From Geobacillus subterraneus (GTDB lineage: Bacteria > Bacillota > Bacilli > Bacillales > Anoxybacillaceae), in contig NZ_CP014342.1 in NCBI RefSeq assembly GCF_001618685.1, positions 3,348,001-3,412,000 of the forward strand: a stretch of DNA of 64,000 bases, in the 5' to 3' direction. Under the pieces are notes generated by a model, which was given only the letters and a program-made list of their open reading frames with translations, was not told the DNA's origin and searched no databases. Shown one piece after another: positions 62,841 through 64,000 of the stretch. The position numbers and the translations under genes are program-made. Position 1 is the stretch's first letter, and each line of letters begins with the position of its first letter.

Positions 62841-63626
62841 TTGAGAAACTTCGTCCTGATCCTTTTGATCGCTGTCGCTTGCCTAGCCTTTGCCATTGCC
62901 GGACACGTGTACTGGAAACAAACGATCGACGCGACGGTGCAAGCAGCGCGGGCGAAAATGGAAACGTTCGCCGAGCAAGAAGAGAAAGCAAATCAAACGG
63001 AGGCGGCCCTTGCCCGCGCCAAACGGCTGCCTGCCGATGCTCAAGCTGCCATTAAACGGGCTGTCGAGGAAAACCGCCCGATCCGCCTTGTGATCGCCGG
63101 CTCGGAATCGACACCCGAGAAAGGCGGCTGGCCCGACCTATTGAAACAGGCGCTCGACGAAGCATACGGGGAGGGGACGTTCCAAATCACCGTCCATGAA
63201 TACGAAGGCTTGACGACCGCCGCTGCTGACAGGCAGCGCATCGCCGCCGACTGGGCCAGTGATAAACCGGATCTTGTCTTACTCGAGCCATTTTTGTTAA
63301 ATGACAACGGTGTGATTACGATTGATGACACGCTTACCCATATTCAGTCGATCATCGACCAGCTCAAATCTGCCGCACCCGATGCGGTCGTGATGTTGCA
63401 GCCGCCGAACCCGATTTACAACGCTACATACTATCCAGAACAAGTCGAAGAACTCGAAGCGTTCGCCAAAGAGAACGGCTACCCTTACATCAACCATTGG
63501 CCCGCGTGGCCCGACAATCAAAGCGAAGAACTAAATAAATACATCGACCCAGAAAGCGACCTCCCGACAGAGGAAGGTGCCAAACGATGGGCCGACGCGC
63601 TCGCCGAGCATTTCATCGCCCAATAA
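62841..63626 (+). CDS. SGNH/GDSL hydrolase-like protein with a degenerate catalytic site
   Basis: This 261-residue protein has an N-terminal membrane anchor (about residues 3-22), a coiled-coil stretch and a domain that fits the SGNH hydrolase fold. The Ser block reads VIAGSESTPEKGGW rather than GDS. The last block reads ESDLPTEEGAKRWA where active enzymes have a DxxHP pattern, so the catalytic Asp/His appear to be lost. It may be a non-catalytic relative or use other residues. It follows polysaccharide genes, where SGNH enzymes often modify acyl groups. TTG 62841 lies after AAAGGGGAGAG. Confidence 0.7.
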   Translation: MRNFVLILLIAVACLAFAIAGHVYWKQTIDATVQAARAKMETFAEQEEKANQTEAALARAKRLPADAQAAIKRAVEENRPIRLVIAGSESTPEKGGWPDLLKQALDEAYGEGTFQITVHEYEGLTTAAADRQRIAADWASDKPDLVLLEPFLLNDNGVITIDDTLTHIQSIIDQLKSAAPDAVVMLQPPNPIYNATYYPEQVEELEAFAKENGYPYINHWPAWPDNQSEELNKYIDPESDLPTEEGAKRWADALAEHFIAQ

Positions 63627-63629
63627 AAC

Positions 63630-63654
63630 ACGCGCACCTCAATCGGGTGCGCGT
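63630..63654. terminator. Convergent terminator between the SGNH-like and LCP genes
   Basis: ACGCGCACC/GGTGCGCGT is a perfect 9-bp stem. The T run on the minus-strand side (GTTTTATTG) suits the LCP gene better. Confidence 0.65.
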
Positions 63655-63659
63655 CCCGT

Positions 63660-63998
63660 TTACCGCGACGCTGTCGCCGACAGCTCTAAATGTTCTTTCA
63701 ACTCATTCGAAATCGCCGTTCGCTCGCTATCCGGCACGATTAGGTAATACGTGCCGTTCATTTTCGTCCCTTGGCCGGTAATGTGCAGCTGCTTAATTTG
63801 CTTGCGGGCGTCTTTGTAATTCTCTTGGATGTCTTTCATTTCCTCAAATGTTAAGTTCGTCTTAATGTTTTTCCCGATCGCCGCGAGCACATCGCTATAG
63901 TTCGTGAGCGATGAGAAGCTCGCCCCTTTCTCAATAATGGCTTGAATGATTTGTTTCTGGCGGTCTTGGCGCCCGAAATCGCCGCGCGGGTCGTCATA
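63660..63998 (-). CDS. LytR-CpsA-Psr (LCP) family protein, C-terminal part (cut by window edge)
   Basis: This minus-strand frame runs off the right edge; 113 codons are visible. The residues DDPRGDFGRQDRQKQIIQAI match the LCP domain just after the catalytic region. LCP enzymes attach teichoic acids or capsule to peptidoglycan. It therefore fits the surface-polysaccharide setting. The N-terminal anchor and the rest of the active site are outside the window, so the exact paralog (TagT/U/V) cannot be named. Confidence 0.88.
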   Translation of the reverse strand, partial: YDDPRGDFGRQDRQKQIIQAIIEKGASFSSLTNYSDVLAAIGKNIKTNLTFEEMKDIQENYKDARKQIKQLHITGQGTKMNGTYYLIVPDSERTAISNELKEHLELSATASR

Positions 63999-64000
63999 AC

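Overview
The window is a stretch of core chromosome from a thermophilic, spore-forming Gram-positive bacterium. It is most likely a Geobacillus of the kaustophilus/stearothermophilus group. The evidence is Bacillus-type gene order (rpoE-pyrG-spo0F-fbaA-tal-murA2-glpX-rho-rpmE-tdk-prfA-prmC-spoIIR-tsaC-rpiB-glyA-upp-atp, then murA1-spoIID-spoIIQ and spoIIID-mbl-flhO-flhP-fabZ), many sporulation genes, proteins very like those known from Geobacillus and Bacillus PS3, G+C-rich third codon positions, strong AAGGAGG-type ribosome sites and many TTG/GTG starts. Nearly every gene is on the + strand; only three are on the minus strand. I saw no tRNA, rRNA, insertion sequence, prophage or CRISPR array.

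Layout. 1-0.5 kb: 3' end of the fused acyl-CoA mutase icmF. 0.8-11 kb: RNA polymerase delta, CTP synthase behind a CTP-sensing attenuator, a DUF2529 gene on the other strand, Spo0F, central carbon enzymes (FbaA, Tal, GlpX), a second MurA, Rho, ribosomal protein L31 and thymidine kinase. 11.5-22.2 kb: a sporulation-type lipoprotein, release factor 1 and its methylase, SpoIIR, the tRNA threonylcarbamoylation enzyme TsaC (start region full of DnaA boxes), MntP, YwlE arginine phosphatase, a chemoreceptor, RpiB, YwlG, GlyA and Upp. 22.6-29.8 kb: the ATP synthase operon atpZIBEFHAGDC. 30.2-41.1 kb: an 11-gene complex I operon nuoABCDHIJKLMN without nuoE, nuoF or nuoG; its NuoC carries a very long N-terminal tail with 105-bp tandem repeats.

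41.2-46.3 kb: YwzB, YwmB, MurA1, SpoIID and SpoIIQ. 46.5-55.4 kb is the most accessory-looking part: an Lrp/AsnC regulator, a five-gene peptide/nickel-type ABC importer, a cytoplasmic gamma-glutamyltransferase-like enzyme and two half-size ChrA transporters, apparently one functional cassette. 55.6-60.6 kb: a BsuPI-domain protein (minus strand), SpoIIID, Mbl, two flagellar rod/hook-type proteins, an EpuA-family membrane protein and FabZ. 60.8-64 kb: an Asp/Asn-rich lipoprotein, then surface-polysaccharide genes (Wzz-type modulator, tyrosine kinase, an SGNH-like protein) and a truncated LCP-family gene at the right edge.

Themes that tie the window together are energy conversion (atp and nuo back to back), nucleotide supply (pyrG, tdk, upp, glyA), cell envelope (two murA genes, mbl, polysaccharide genes) and sporulation (spo0F, spoIIR, spoIID, spoIIQ, spoIIID). 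No obviously new defence or mobile system is visible. The points most worth following are the NuoC repeats, the DnaA-box cluster at tsaC, the Lrp-ABC-GGT-ChrA cassette with its symmetric promoter arms, and several RNA leader elements (pyrG, rho, rpmE, atpE-atpF).
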